Shown in pieces: positions 8,609-21,841 of a stretch of DNA of 64,000 nucleotides. A model generated the notes under the pieces. That model was not told the origin of the DNA and did no database searches. It worked only from the letters and a program-made list of their open reading frames with translations. Origin of the DNA: Paraburkholderia sacchari (GTDB taxonomy: Bacteria > Pseudomonadota > Gammaproteobacteria > Burkholderiales > Burkholderiaceae). Position 1 is the first letter of the stretch; each line of letters begins with the position of its first letter. Position numbers and translations under genes: made by a program. The stretch spans positions 310,001 through 374,000 of the forward strand of contig NZ_JTDB02000002.1 in assembly GCF_000785435.2 (NCBI RefSeq), in the 5' to 3' direction.

Positions 8609-9124
8609 TCAGATGGGCCGGGTGTCGTCTGGGTCGATGGGGCGGCGCTGCGGCAGCAGCAGCACGATGCTCGCGAGCGGCCAGAGCGCAGCCTCCACGA
8701 AGCCGCTGACCAGATAGCCCCAGCCGGGGAACGGCGCGCCCATCAGGAGGCGCACCAGGAACGGCACGATCTGCGCGCCGACGAGCATCGGCGTGACGGC
8801 GAACATCTGCACGCCGAGCGACATCCAGAGCACGCGGCGGTGAATCGTGATCGCGCCATAGGAGAGCAGCGTGTAGGCGAGCGCGTGCTCGCCCAGCAGG
8901 TTCGCGTTGTGCACGTCCATCAGCAGGCCGAGGCAGAACGCGATGCCCATGCCGACCTTGCGCGGCTGGTGAATGTTCCAGAACAGCAGCACGAGCGCGA
9001 CGAAGTCTGGAATGCCCGGCAGCTTGCCCCAGGGCAGCAGGTTCAGCAGGAACGCGGCCGCGAGGCTGAACGCGATGAAATACGGATTGACCGGCTGCAG
9101 GATGTATTGCGGACGCGTCATCAA
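8609..9124 (-). CDS. mreD: Rod shape-determining protein MreD
   Basis: 171 aa integral membrane protein with about five hydrophobic segments, positioned between mreC and mrdA. MreD is a poorly conserved elongasome subunit that binds MreC. Its ATG overlaps the mreC stop (ATGA, 9121-9124), indicating translational coupling. About 115 bp separate it from mrdA. Confidence 0.93.
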   Translation of the reverse strand: MMTRPQYILQPVNPYFIAFSLAAAFLLNLLPWGKLPGIPDFVALVLLFWNIHQPRKVGMGIAFCLGLLMDVHNANLLGEHALAYTLLSYGAITIHRRVLWMSLGVQMFAVTPMLVGAQIVPFLVRLLMGAPFPGWGYLVSGFVEAALWPLASIVLLLPQRRPIDPDDTRPI

Positions 9125-10233
9125 TGTCCCCCTTGCGGCTTCGCGGGCGCGGTGGCAGGTGCCTTCGCCGCGGCGCTCGCATGTCCCGCCGCCTGGGTCT
9201 TCGCCTCGGGCGCCGCAGCATTGGCCGGCGCGCCGGTGGGTGCGCTGGTGGGTGCGCCGGTGGGTGCATTAGCGGCGGGCTTCGATTTGTCCTCGGCCTT
9301 CTTGTCCACAGCCTTCGACTTTTTCTTCTTCGCGTCCTTGGCCTCGGCGGCGGCAGCGGCGGAAGCGGCTTCGGCGGCCTCGACCGGATTCGGCGGCACT
9401 TGCGCCACGAAATGCAGCACCAGCACCTCGCGCGCGCCCCGAACCGCCGCGAGCGGCACGCAGATCACGCGCGCAAATGCCGTGTCGGCCTGCTTGTCGA
9501 TGCGCAGCACCTTCGCGACCGGCAGCCCTTGCGGATACACGCCGTCGAGACCGCTCGTCACAAGTTCGTCGCCCACTTGCACGTCGGCGCTGATCGGCAC
9601 GAAGCGAAGGTCGAGCAGGTCGCCCTTGGCCGTGCCGTAGATCACGCTGCGCAGACCGGTGCGCACGATCTCGACCGGCACCGCCTGGTCCTTGTCGGTC
9701 ACGAGCGTGACTTCGGACTGCATCGGGAATACGCGCGTGACCTGGCCGATCACGCCGTCTTCGCTCACCACGGGCGCGCCGTTCTGCACGCCCTGCTGCG
9801 TGCCGCCACCGATCACGACCTTCTGCGTGAACGGGTCGCGCGTGTCGTACTGGATTTCGGCGGGCGTGGTCCGCGCGCCGATGCGCTGCGAAAGCTGCAG
9901 CAGCGCGCGCAGATGCGCGTTTTCGGCGGCGAGCGTAGCCGCGTCGTTGGCTTGCTGCGAAAGTTGGAGATTGCGCGCGTGCAGTTTGGCGTTGTCCTGG
10001 CGCAACGCGGCGCTCGTCACGGCGAGGTCGGCCGCGCCCATGAAGAGGTCGCGCGGCACGAGGGCCGCGCGTTGCAGCGGGTAAAGACCTGCGCCGAGCA
10101 CTCCGCGTACGACTTCGAGGGTCTTGAAGCGGGCGTCGGAGATCAGCAGCGCAAGCGACAGAACGACGAAGAAGATTAGCCGTGCGAGTGCCGAGGGGCC
10201 TTGCTTGAATAAAGGCGGCGGACTGTATTCCAT
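9121..10233 (-). CDS. mreC: Rod shape-determining protein MreC
   Basis: 370 aa. One N-terminal transmembrane helix (around residues 15-35), a coiled-coil rich in Ala/Leu (about 65-115), then the periplasmic beta-barrel domain that contacts PBP2. The C-terminal 80 residues are Lys/Ala/Pro-rich low complexity, including a 12-bp DNA repeat unit (three copies near 9229-9266) encoding APTG/APTS-type steps. Upstream lies mreB, separated by 206 bp that contain a long inverted repeat. Confidence 0.95.
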   Translation of the reverse strand: MEYSPPPLFKQGPSALARLIFFVVLSLALLISDARFKTLEVVRGVLGAGLYPLQRAALVPRDLFMGAADLAVTSAALRQDNAKLHARNLQLSQQANDAATLAAENAHLRALLQLSQRIGARTTPAEIQYDTRDPFTQKVVIGGGTQQGVQNGAPVVSEDGVIGQVTRVFPMQSEVTLVTDKDQAVPVEIVRTGLRSVIYGTAKGDLLDLRFVPISADVQVGDELVTSGLDGVYPQGLPVAKVLRIDKQADTAFARVICVPLAAVRGAREVLVLHFVAQVPPNPVEAAEAASAAAAAEAKDAKKKKSKAVDKKAEDKSKPAANAPTGAPTSAPTGAPANAAAPEAKTQAAGHASAAAKAPATAPAKPQGGH

Positions 10234-10368
10234 GGTCGGCGCCGGGCGCGTATGCGGTTCGGTGAAACTAACGGTGAGACGTGAAATGCAACAGCGGCGC
10301 CATTCTGGGCGCCGCGTTGCGAACGGTGCGGCGGCATGCGCGCCGCCGCCGCCAAGTGTGCTGCAATT

Positions 10369-10427
10369 GCGCCGCCTTTGCGTGAACAGTGCACTTCAAC
10401 AATGCAACGTTCACGCAAAGGCGGCGC
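10369..10427. repeat. inverted repeat with 19-bp perfect arms between mreB and mreC
   Basis: Arms 10369-10387 and 10409-10427 are perfect reverse complements around a 21-nt loop. In the minus-strand transcript the hairpin lies 13 nt past the mreB stop and about 135 nt before mreC. No U tract follows on either strand, so it is not a standard terminator. It could be an mRNA-stability or processing hairpin, or a dispersed repeat. Confidence 0.85.
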
Positions 10428-10439
10428 TGCACGGCGCAC

Positions 10440-11483
<1,044 letters not shown>

Positions 11484-11718
11484 TCAAAAATCCTGTCTCG
11501 CTTGTGGCCGACCTTGGGACGAGCGGGTCACGGGGCGGCAGCGGAAAAAATAACAGCCTCAGGACGGGCGGAAAGCGCCGCCGCGAGGAGCCTGAAACTG
11601 CGGGAATGGTTACCGGAGTTGGCCACGCTGGGCGCCGCCTGAGCGCTCATTGCAGCGATCAGGGATGAAAGGCGGGCGCAAGGCGGTCCGGGTTTGAGTC
11701 GAACGCGTAATGATACCT

Positions 11719-11724
11719 TATAAT
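11719..11724 (+). promoter_or_regulatory. -10 element upstream of gatC; contents of the mreB-gatC gap
   Basis: A perfect TATAAT stands 141 bp before gatC. The best -35 (TTGAGT, 11694-11699) has a 19-bp spacer, longer than ideal. The 381-bp gap 11484-11864 otherwise holds only the divergent mreB leader. I see no gene in it. Confidence 0.45.
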
Positions 11725-11864
11725 TTTGCCTGTTTTGCAGGATCCGAAGGGCAGTTTTTGACTTCATCGAAGCTTTTCTCTACCCCCGGATCCGGAGCGA
11801 TAAACCGCTGTTGCAGCACTGATTTTTCCGCACTGCCTCAGCCTCTTTTTTTTCCGGTGACCGC

Positions 11865-12164
11865 ATGGCCCTGACCCTGACCGATGTGAAGCGCATCGCG
11901 CATCTTGCGCGCCTCGAACTGGCCGAAGCCGAGGCCGGCAATACGCTCGAGCGCCTGAATAACTTCTTCGGGCTCGTCGAGCAGATGCAGGCCGTGGACA
12001 CCACGGGCATCGCGCCGCTCGCGCATCCGATCGAGCAGATCGAAGACGTCGCGCTGCGACTGCGCGAGGACGCGGTAACCGAAACCGTGGACCGCGACGC
12101 CTATCAGCGTCCCGCGCCCGCGGTACAGGACGGACTTTACCTCGTGCCGCGCGTGATTGAGTAA
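11865..12164 (+). CDS. gatC: Asp-tRNA(Asn)/Glu-tRNA(Gln) amidotransferase subunit C
   Basis: 99 aa, the normal size for GatC, with the N-terminal [13 protein letters not shown] helix and the C-terminal segment that wraps GatA (LREDAVTE near residue 70). GatC stabilises the GatA-GatB complex, which converts mischarged Glu-tRNA(Gln) or Asp-tRNA(Asn) to the amide form. It is the first gene of gatC-gatA-gatB. Confidence 0.95.
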   Translation: MALTLTDVKRIAHLARLELAEAEAGNTLERLNNFFGLVEQMQAVDTTGIAPLAHPIEQIEDVALRLREDAVTETVDRDAYQRPAPAVQDGLYLVPRVIE

Positions 12165-12328
12165 ACACGCGCTCATTTCCCGTCATTTTCGATGAAGTTC
12201 GAGTTAGATAACCTCAACTTCACGAATGCGGAAACCCGAATCCGGTGCGGCCCGCACGCTCGTGCGAGGCGCTCCCGGCGGCGCGAAACGTTGTGGACGC
12301 GCCGTTACGTTCTTCCAGGAATCACGCA

Positions 12329-13912
<1,584 letters not shown>

Positions 13913-13914
13913 AC

Positions 13915-15390
13915 ATGGCAACACAATGGGAAGTGGTGATCGGTCTCGAGACGCACGCGCAATTGTCGACGGCGTCGAAGATCTTCTCGGGCGCATCGAC
14001 GCAGTTCGGCGCCGCGCCCAATACGCAGGCCTGCCCCGTCGATCTCGCGCTGCCGGGCGTGCTGCCGGTGATGAACCGCGGCGCGGTCGAGCGCGCGATC
14101 CGTTTCGGCCTCGCGATCAACGCGACAGTTGCGCCGCGCAGCATCTTCGCGCGCAAGAACTACTTCTACCCGGACCTGCCGAAGGGCTATCAGATCAGCC
14201 AGTACGAGATTCCGGTCGTGCAGGGCGGGCAGATCACGATCCAGGTGCCCGCCAACGAAAAGGCCGGCAAGCAAGCGTACGAGAAGACCATCAATCTCAC
14301 GCGCGCGCACCTCGAAGAAGATGCGGGCAAGTCGCTGCACGAAGACTTCGCGGGCATGACGGGCATCGACCTGAACCGCGCCGGCACGCCGCTGCTCGAA
14401 ATCGTTACCGAACCTGAAATGCGCAGCGCCGCCGAAGCGGTGGCGTATGCGAAGTCGCTGCACACGCTCGTCGTGTGGCTCGGCATTTGCGACGGCAACA
14501 TGCAGGAAGGATCGTTCCGCTGCGACGCGAACGTCTCCGTGCGCCCGGTCGGTCAGAAGGAGTTCGGCACGCGCGCCGAGATCAAGAACCTGAACTCGTT
14601 CCGCTTCCTCGAAGAAGCGATCCAGTACGAAGTGCGCCGCCAGATCGAGCTGATCGAAGACGGCGGCACCGTGGTGCAGGAAACGCGTCTGTACGACCCG
14701 GACAAGCGCGAGACGCGCTCGATGCGCAGCAAGGAAGACGCGCACGACTACCGCTATTTCCCCGACCCCGACCTCATGCCGCTCGTAATCGACGCGGCGT
14801 GGGTCGAGCGCGTGAAGGGCGAAATGCCCGAGCTGCCCGCCACGATGCAAACGCGCTTCGTCGAGCAGTACGGCGTGACGCCGTACGATGCGAACGTGCT
14901 CACGTCGAGCAAGGCGATGGCTGCGTACTTCGAAGCGGTCGTGGCGAAGGCCGGCGCCGCCCAGGCGAAGGCCGCCGCGAACTGGTTGATGGGCGAAGTG
15001 TCCTCGCAGCTGAACCGCGAAGGGCTCGACATCGACGCTTCGCCGGTCTCGGCCGCGCAGTTCGCGCTGCTGATCCAGCGTATCGCCGACGGCACGATCT
15101 CGAACAAGATCGCCAAGGAGGTGTTCCAGGCGATGTGGGACGAGAAGGCCGCGGACGAAGCCGCCGTGGACCGCATCATCGAAGCGAAGGGCCTCAAGCA
15201 GATTTCGGACACCGGCGCGCTCGAAGCGATCATCGACGAGGTGCTGGCGGCGAACCAGAAGTCGGTCGAGGAATTCCGCGCCGGCAAGGAAAAGGCGTTC
15301 AACGCGCTGATTGGCCAGGCAATGAAGGCCACCAAGGGCAAGGCCAATCCGCAGCAAGTCAACGAACTGCTGAAGAAGAAGCTGGGCTGA
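13915..15390 (+). CDS. gatB: Aspartyl/glutamyl-tRNA amidotransferase subunit B
   Basis: 491 aa. The N-terminal catalytic/kinase domain begins [13 protein letters not shown] and contains metal-site segments including [18 protein letters not shown]. The C-terminal helical and YqeY-like tRNA-binding domain ends [16 protein letters not shown]. It phosphorylates the misacylated tRNA side chain and transfers ammonia from GatA. An in-frame ATG at 13909 lies only 1 nt from GGGAGG, whereas the ATG at 13915 has the correct 7-nt spacing, so I use 13915. The gene starts 2 bp after the gatA stop. Confidence 0.95.
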   Translation: MATQWEVVIGLETHAQLSTASKIFSGASTQFGAAPNTQACPVDLALPGVLPVMNRGAVERAIRFGLAINATVAPRSIFARKNYFYPDLPKGYQISQYEIPVVQGGQITIQVPANEKAGKQAYEKTINLTRAHLEEDAGKSLHEDFAGMTGIDLNRAGTPLLEIVTEPEMRSAAEAVAYAKSLHTLVVWLGICDGNMQEGSFRCDANVSVRPVGQKEFGTRAEIKNLNSFRFLEEAIQYEVRRQIELIEDGGTVVQETRLYDPDKRETRSMRSKEDAHDYRYFPDPDLMPLVIDAAWVERVKGEMPELPATMQTRFVEQYGVTPYDANVLTSSKAMAAYFEAVVAKAGAAQAKAAANWLMGEVSSQLNREGLDIDASPVSAAQFALLIQRIADGTISNKIAKEVFQAMWDEKAADEAAVDRIIEAKGLKQISDTGALEAIIDEVLAANQKSVEEFRAGKEKAFNALIGQAMKATKGKANPQQVNELLKKKLG

Positions 15391-15505
15391 TCGAGCCGGG
15401 CTGGCGTTCGGTTGACGCAAGTCGTTGTAGGGCGGCGTCGCGCGCATGGCGTGCGGTGCCGCCTTGCCGTTTCAGGGCCAGGAACAACCAGGAGGAGTGC
15501 AGCGC

Positions 15506-16342
15506 ATGGCGAAGTCCCCGAGTCTCGACGATTACCGGGTGCCGTATTTCGGCGACAAGAAGTCGGAGAAGTTCGTGCCCGAGTCGATCGACCCGGCCGC
15601 AAAGCCGTTTTCGACCGGCAGCAAGGACGGCGACCGCGAGCGCCTCGCGGAAATCGGCGGGCTGCTCGACGAGCAGCAGGAGCGCCTGCATGCGCAGCGT
15701 CACCATCGCGTGCTGCTCGTGCTCCAGGGCATGGACACGAGCGGCAAGGACGGCACCGTGCGCGGCGTGTTCCACGAAGTCGATCCGCTCGGGCTGCGCA
15801 TCGTGCCGTTTCGCGCGCCCACGCCTATCGAGTCGGCGCACGACTTCCTCTGGCGCGTGCATATGCAGGTGCCCGCCGCCGGCGAGCTGGCCGTCTTCAA
15901 CCGCAGCCACTACGAAGACGTGCTTGTACCTCGCGTGACGGGCCAGATCGATCAACAGGAGTGCGAACGCCGCTACCGGCAGATCCGCGACTTCGAGGCC
16001 ATGCTCGTGGAGAACGGCACGACCATCATCAAGTGCTGGCTGCATATTTCGAAAGACGAGCAGCGCCGCCGCATCCAGGCTCGCATCGACGACCCTACCA
16101 AGCACTGGAAATTCGATCTTTCCGATATCGAGGCGCGCAAGCACTGGGACGCCTACCAGGCGGCGTATCGCGACACGCTCGCGGCCACGTCGACGGAAGT
16201 CGCACCGTGGTACGTGATTCCCGCCGATTCGAAGTCGCATCGCAATGTGATGGTGGCCGAGTTGCTGCTGCGTCTGATGGACGGACTGAAGCTCGAGTTT
16301 CCGCCGGCCAAGGCCGAGCTCGCGGGCGTGAAGGTCGAGTGA
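15506..16342 (+). CDS. Polyphosphate kinase 2 family protein
   Basis: 278 aa single-domain PPK2. It has the Walker-A-like GMDTSGKDG near residue 75, the NRSHYEDVLVPRV segment with the second conserved PPK2 motif and a lid-type basic segment (SKDEQRRRIQARIDDP). PPK2 enzymes move phosphate between polyphosphate and nucleotides; which nucleotide is used here cannot be decided. The ATG at 15506 has a strong AGGAGGA 9 nt upstream, which excludes the in-frame upstream codons. Confidence 0.9.
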   Translation: MAKSPSLDDYRVPYFGDKKSEKFVPESIDPAAKPFSTGSKDGDRERLAEIGGLLDEQQERLHAQRHHRVLLVLQGMDTSGKDGTVRGVFHEVDPLGLRIVPFRAPTPIESAHDFLWRVHMQVPAAGELAVFNRSHYEDVLVPRVTGQIDQQECERRYRQIRDFEAMLVENGTTIIKCWLHISKDEQRRRIQARIDDPTKHWKFDLSDIEARKHWDAYQAAYRDTLAATSTEVAPWYVIPADSKSHRNVMVAELLLRLMDGLKLEFPPAKAELAGVKVE

Positions 16343-16417
16343 CGCTTGCGGAGCGAACCCGGGGCGGCTTCAATGCGCGCCCATCCCTCAACCCGCGCAA
16401 TCAAAAGGACTTAAGAC

Positions 16418-17200
16418 ATGCTGCGTGTGATCACCGCGAACCTCAATGGCATCCGCTCCGCGGCGAAGAAGGGTTTCTTCGAATGGTTCGGCGAGCAGAA
16501 CGCCGACGTGCTCTGCGTGCAGGAAATCAAGTGCTCGCAGGACGACATGACACCCGAATTCATGGCGCCGCACGATTTCAAGGGCTATTTCCAGCACGCC
16601 GTGAAGAAGGGCTATAGCGGCGCGGGCGTCTATACGCGCCACGAACCCGACGACGTGATCATCGGCTTCGGCAGCGAGGAGTTCGACACGGAAGGCCGTT
16701 ACGTCGAGACGCGCTTCGGCAAGCTCTCGGTGATTTCGGTGTACGTGCCGTCGGGTTCGAGCGGCGAGGAACGCCAGCAGGCGAAGTACCGCTTCATGGA
16801 CGCGTTCCTGCCGCATCTCGAAGCGCTCAAGCGCGAGCGCGAGGTGATCCTGTGCGGCGACGTCAATATCGTCCACAAGGAAATCGACATCAAGAACTGG
16901 AAGGGCAACCAGAAGAACTCGGGCTGCCTGCCCGAAGAGCGCGCGTGGCTCACGAAGCTCTTCGACGACGTGGGTTACATCGATGTGTTCCGCACGCTTG
17001 ATCCGCGCCCCGAGCAGTACACGTGGTGGAGCAACCGCGGCCAGGCCTACGCGAAGAACGTGGGTTGGCGTATCGACTACGAGATCGCAACACCGGGCAT
17101 TGCGGCGACAGCGAAGCACACGTCCATCTTCAAGGACATCAAGTTCAGCGACCATGCGCCGCTGACCGTCGATTACGACTACAAGATCAAGAAGCGCTGA
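16418..17200 (+). CDS. xth: Exodeoxyribonuclease III family AP endonuclease
   Basis: 260 aa endonuclease/exonuclease/phosphatase fold: the LRVITANLNGIRSA start, metal-binding Glu in VQEIKCSQ, the YSGAGVYTR segment, GDVNIVHKEIDI, and the C-terminal SDHAPLTVDYD catalytic His. It cuts at abasic sites in base-excision repair. It is a lone gene, convergent with the M48 peptidase gene. Confidence 0.93.
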   Translation: MLRVITANLNGIRSAAKKGFFEWFGEQNADVLCVQEIKCSQDDMTPEFMAPHDFKGYFQHAVKKGYSGAGVYTRHEPDDVIIGFGSEEFDTEGRYVETRFGKLSVISVYVPSGSSGEERQQAKYRFMDAFLPHLEALKREREVILCGDVNIVHKEIDIKNWKGNQKNSGCLPEERAWLTKLFDDVGYIDVFRTLDPRPEQYTWWSNRGQAYAKNVGWRIDYEIATPGIAATAKHTSIFKDIKFSDHAPLTVDYDYKIKKR

Positions 17201-17251
17201 GCGCGCGTCGGGCGGCGGGGGCTTAGGTCACGTGAGTCGCTTCAAGCGCTT

Positions 17252-18430
17252 TCAAGGCACAGCGGCAGCCGCCGCTGCTGAAACCTTCGAGCGCTTCGGC
17301 ACCGGAATGCCCTGATAGTCGGGCAAGCTGGCCAGCGGCTTGCCGATGGCCTTTGCGTAGAGCGGCATCATGTCGGCGAGACGCTTGGCGATGTCCGCGC
17401 GCCGCGCCGGCGGATACGGATGCACGTAGATGAAGCCCTGGTCGCGTTCGGCGCGCGTGGCCGTGGCGAGCTTGTCCCAGGCCGTGAGCGCCGCGCGCGG
17501 ATCGAAGCCCGCGCGCGCGGCGATGTCGCTGCCGATCACGTCGGCTTCGGTTTCGTCGTCGCGGCCATAGTGCATCTCCACGAGGCGCGAGCCGATGCCG
17601 AGCGGGAACATGCCGAGATCCGCGAGCCCGAACAGTTGCGGCACCACGCCCGCTTCGATCTGCGCGGCCTGCTGCTCGCCGAGGCGCTCGCGCACATGCT
17701 CGCGCACCGCATGCGCGATCTCGTGGCCGAGCAGCATGCCGAGTTCGTTGTCGTTGAGCTTCACGCGGTCGAGTACGCCGCCATACACCACGATCTTGCC
17801 GCCCGGCAGACAGTACATGCGGATGTCCGGCGAGCGGATCACCGCCACTTCCCACTTCCAGCTTTTCACGCGATCGCTCCATTTGAGCGCGTAGGGCGCG
17901 AGCCGGTCGACGAGCTGGCGCACGCGCTGAACGTGCGGATCGGAGTCGGGGTAGAGCAGTTTCGAATGTGCTGCGCCGCGCACGATTTCGGTGTATTCGG
18001 CGGCGGCCTGCGCTTCGAGCATCGGCGACGGAATCAGGTTGCGAAACGCCGCGATGTTGCCGAAACGCACGACGCGGCCCGTGTTCGGTCCGCCGGACGT
18101 GGCGTTGGCGGACGCAGAGCCACTGCCGGCCTGCGCCTGCGCTGGCTGCGCATTGGCGCCGGATGCAGTCGCGGCGGTGCCGATGGCCTCGGCCGCGCTC
18201 GCGAGCGCGGCCGGCGTGGAGGAGGAATTGGCCGGGCCGCTCATCGATGTGCTCGCGGATCCATTCCCACCCGAACTTGCGGCAGCGGCCTCGGCGGCGT
18301 CGGCAAAACCGGCATGCGTGACGCCCCACACGGGCAGCGCGGCGGCGAGCGCCAGCGCGAGCGTGCTGCTCCACCCCGAACGGTGATGCGTCGGGTGGCG
18401 GGCGGGCACGGCTTGCTGGCGGGACTTCAC
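17252..18430 (-). CDS. M48-family zinc metalloprotease, exported
   Basis: About 392 aa. A hydrophobic segment near residues 23-40 (LALALAAALPVWG) looks like a signal sequence. It is followed by an Ala/Ser/Gly-rich linker and an M48 domain with zinc motif HEIAH plus the third ligand Glu in ETEAD. Such proteins (LoiP/BepA relatives) take part in envelope quality control. I favour the GTG at 18430: it overlaps the permease stop as GTGA and has GGAG 9 nt upstream. A GTG at 18445 is also open but has no ribosome-binding site. Confidence 0.85.
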   Translation of the reverse strand: MKSRQQAVPARHPTHHRSGWSSTLALALAAALPVWGVTHAGFADAAEAAAASSGGNGSASTSMSGPANSSSTPAALASAAEAIGTAATASGANAQPAQAQAGSGSASANATSGGPNTGRVVRFGNIAAFRNLIPSPMLEAQAAAEYTEIVRGAAHSKLLYPDSDPHVQRVRQLVDRLAPYALKWSDRVKSWKWEVAVIRSPDIRMYCLPGGKIVVYGGVLDRVKLNDNELGMLLGHEIAHAVREHVRERLGEQQAAQIEAGVVPQLFGLADLGMFPLGIGSRLVEMHYGRDDETEADVIGSDIAARAGFDPRAALTAWDKLATATRAERDQGFIYVHPYPPARRADIAKRLADMMPLYAKAIGKPLASLPDYQGIPVPKRSKVSAAAAAAVP

Positions 18431-19899
18431 TTCCGGATTCTCCACGGGGCGATACGAATGAGCAGCAGCATACCCGGTACCGCGAGCACCGTGCAGACGA
18501 TGAAGTAATCGAACCAGCCGATCTTCGCGACCACATAGCCGCTGGCCGCGGACGCGAGCGTGCGCGGCACCGAGGCGAGGCTCGTGAACAGCGCGAATTG
18601 CGTCGCGGTATAGCGCGGATCGGTGGTGCTGGCGATATACGCAGTGAACGCGGCGAGCGTGAGGCCGGTCGCGAACGTCTCGAGACCGTAGACGATTGCG
18701 AGCGCGGCGGCGCGCGGGTCCAGCGCGAGCTGCGCGTGCAGGCCGACGGCGCTGGCGAGTTGCGCGACGCCATGGCTCACCGACACGATGGCGTCATAGA
18801 TGAGCGCGAGCGTGGGGGAACCCGGGCCGAGTTGCGCGAGCCAGGCGAAGCCGAGCGTCGAGACCATCTGCAGGAAGCCGAAGATCCACAGGCCGCGTCC
18901 GATACCGATCTTCACGAGCGCCACGCCGCCGATGATGCCGCCCGCGAGACTCGCGCCGAACGCGGTCATCTTGGCGATCACGCCGATCTCGGTGCGCGAA
19001 TAGCCGATATCGAGGAAGAACGACGTCGAAAGCGTCGTGGCCATGGTGTCGCCGAGCTTGTACAGGAAGATGAACGCGAGCACGAAGAGCGCGGCGGCCC
19101 AGCCGTCGCGATGCACGAATTCGGCGAACGGCTGCACGATCGCCTCGCGCAGATTCTTCGGCGGCGCGCCGTGCACCTCGGGCTCGCTCACCACGAGCGA
19201 CATGATCATGCCGGGGATCATGAACGCCGCCGTCACGACGAACACGGTGCTCCACGGCAGATGGTCGGAGAGGATCAGCGCGAGCGATCCCGGCACGAGC
19301 GCCGCGATCTTGTACGCGTTCACGTGCACGGCGTTGCCGAGACCCTGCTCGGTGTCCTTGAGCAGCTCGCGCCGGTAGGCGTCGATGGCGATGTCCTGGC
19401 TCGCGCCGAAGAACGCCACGAGCGCCGTGAGCGCGGCCACGGTCCAGATCGACTCTTTCGGGGACACGAAGCCGAGCGTGGCGATCGCGCCCGCCACCAG
19501 CAATTGCGTGACGAGCATCCAGCCGCGCCTGCGCCCCGGACGCCAGCCCGGCACACGCGGCACGTAGCGGTCCATGAGCGGCGCCCAGACGAACTTCCAC
19601 GTATAGGGGAACTGGATCAGCGCGAAAAGGCCGATTTCCTTCAGATTGACGCCTTCGGAGCGCAGCCACGCCTGCACGAGATAGACGAGCGTGAACAGCG
19701 GCAACCCCGAGGTGAAGCCGAGAAACACGCAGATCAGCATGTGCGTGTTCAGGTACGCGCGCCAGCCGGGGTGTTCTTCGTGTGCGTCCAGATTATGTGA
19801 CGTCAGGGTCGTATCGTCTGCTTCGGACGCCTGGGACGCTTGGGACGCTTGGGACGTCTGGGAGGTTTGAGTCGTGGCCTCTTGGGGCGGATTCTGCAT
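18427..19899 (-). CDS. ampG: AmpG-like MFS muropeptide permease
   Basis: 490 aa with about twelve transmembrane segments. It shows AmpG family features (GFTSGLPLFTLVYLVQAWLR early, SQDIAIDAYRRELL in the middle). It would import anhydromuropeptides for peptidoglycan recycling. The N-terminus before the first helix is a low-complexity run of Ser-Gln-Ala/Thr triplets encoded by a 9-bp tandem repeat. The gene lies 113 bp downstream of metW and is followed by the M48 gene with overlap. Confidence 0.88.
   Translation of the reverse strand: MQNPPQEATTQTSQTSQASQASQASEADDTTLTSHNLDAHEEHPGWRAYLNTHMLICVFLGFTSGLPLFTLVYLVQAWLRSEGVNLKEIGLFALIQFPYTWKFVWAPLMDRYVPRVPGWRPGRRRGWMLVTQLLVAGAIATLGFVSPKESIWTVAALTALVAFFGASQDIAIDAYRRELLKDTEQGLGNAVHVNAYKIAALVPGSLALILSDHLPWSTVFVVTAAFMIPGMIMSLVVSEPEVHGAPPKNLREAIVQPFAEFVHRDGWAAALFVLAFIFLYKLGDTMATTLSTSFFLDIGYSRTEIGVIAKMTAFGASLAGGIIGGVALVKIGIGRGLWIFGFLQMVSTLGFAWLAQLGPGSPTLALIYDAIVSVSHGVAQLASAVGLHAQLALDPRAAALAIVYGLETFATGLTLAAFTAYIASTTDPRYTATQFALFTSLASVPRTLASAASGYVVAKIGWFDYFIVCTVLAVPGMLLLIRIAPWRIRK
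19825..19870. repeat. 9-bp tandem repeat in the 5' end of the ampG-like gene
   Basis: Five imperfect copies of a CGCTTGGGA-type unit lie in tandem and encode SQA/SQT triplets in the cytoplasmic N-terminus. The unit is a multiple of three, so copy-number changes keep the frame. Confidence 0.8.
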
Positions 19900-20013
19900 G
19901 GGTCCGGGTGTCGGCGGAGTGTCGTCGGAGGGCGGCGGCGCGGTGACCAGCCTGGTTTCCAGGTCTGTGATCCGTGAAGGCCGCGCGACGCCGCTGCCGG
20001 TGTCACCGCTACT

Positions 20014-20618
20014 TCACGCTTTCTTCACGCGATAGACCGCAAGACTACCACGCCAGTTCACGCCCCATCGAACGTGCTGGCCTCCGTGCAGCACGGCGCG
20101 GTCGAGAATCTCGATGCCGACCTCGGGCGCGAGCGCCTCGAAGTCCTTCACCGTGAGCACGCGTACGTTCGGCGTGTTGTGCCACTGGTAAGGCAGCGAC
20201 TTCGAAACTGGCATGCGCCCGTTCAGCACCGAAAGGCGATGCGGCCAGTAGCCGAAGTTCGGGAACGACACGATGCACTCCTTGCCCACGCGCGCCGTCT
20301 CGCGCAGGATCGCGGCGGTCTGGTGAATGGTCTGCAAGGTTTGCGAGAGGATCGCGAAGTCGAAGCTCGCATCTTCGAAGAGGCGCAGGCCGTCCTCGAG
20401 ATTCTGCTGGATCACGTTGATGCCGTTGCTCACCGAGGCGAGCACGCCCGCGTCGTTGAGCTCGATGCCGTAACCGGTGCATTCGAGCTCTTCGCAGAGC
20501 AGCGAAAGCAGCGCGCCGTCGCCGCAGCCGAGGTCGAGCACGGTCGAGCGCGGTTCGACCCAGCGCGCGATCGTGCGAAAGTCGGGACGGGCGGAAAGAC
20601 TGTCGAATGCGCTCTGGT

Positions 20619-20622
<4 letters not shown>
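20014..20622 (-). CDS. metW: Methionine biosynthesis protein MetW
   Basis: 202 aa class I methyltransferase-like fold with the SAM-binding [12 protein letters not shown] motif at about residues 30-41. MetW pairs with MetX in many proteobacteria and is needed for efficient homoserine acylation. The ATG overlaps the metX stop (20619-20622), indicating coupling. It should fall under the same SAM-II riboswitch control as metX. Confidence 0.95.
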
Positions 20623-21764
<1,142 letters not shown>

Positions 21765-21769
21765 TCGTT

Positions 21770-21794
21770 CCGCCTGGGTTTCTGGGCGGCTAAA
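21770..21794 (-). promoter_or_regulatory. riboswitch expression platform of metX
   Basis: The segment 21794-21786 (UUUAGCCGC in RNA) is the perfect complement of GCGGCUAAA in the aptamer (21853-21845). Its part CCGCC (21789-21785) is also complementary to GGCGG in the Shine-Dalgarno (21774-21770). The two pairings are mutually exclusive. This gives a SAM-bound OFF state and a free ON state. Confidence 0.7.
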
Positions 21795-21841
21795 CGGTGT
21801 CGGCGGGCGCGGAGTGCTAAGGGAGTGGCGCAGCTGACGAC

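Noticed and set aside
18598..19800. A 400-codon plus-strand frame opposite the AmpG-like gene
   Set aside because: The composition is Arg/His/Glu/Ala-rich shadow coding with no family features and no ribosome-binding site.
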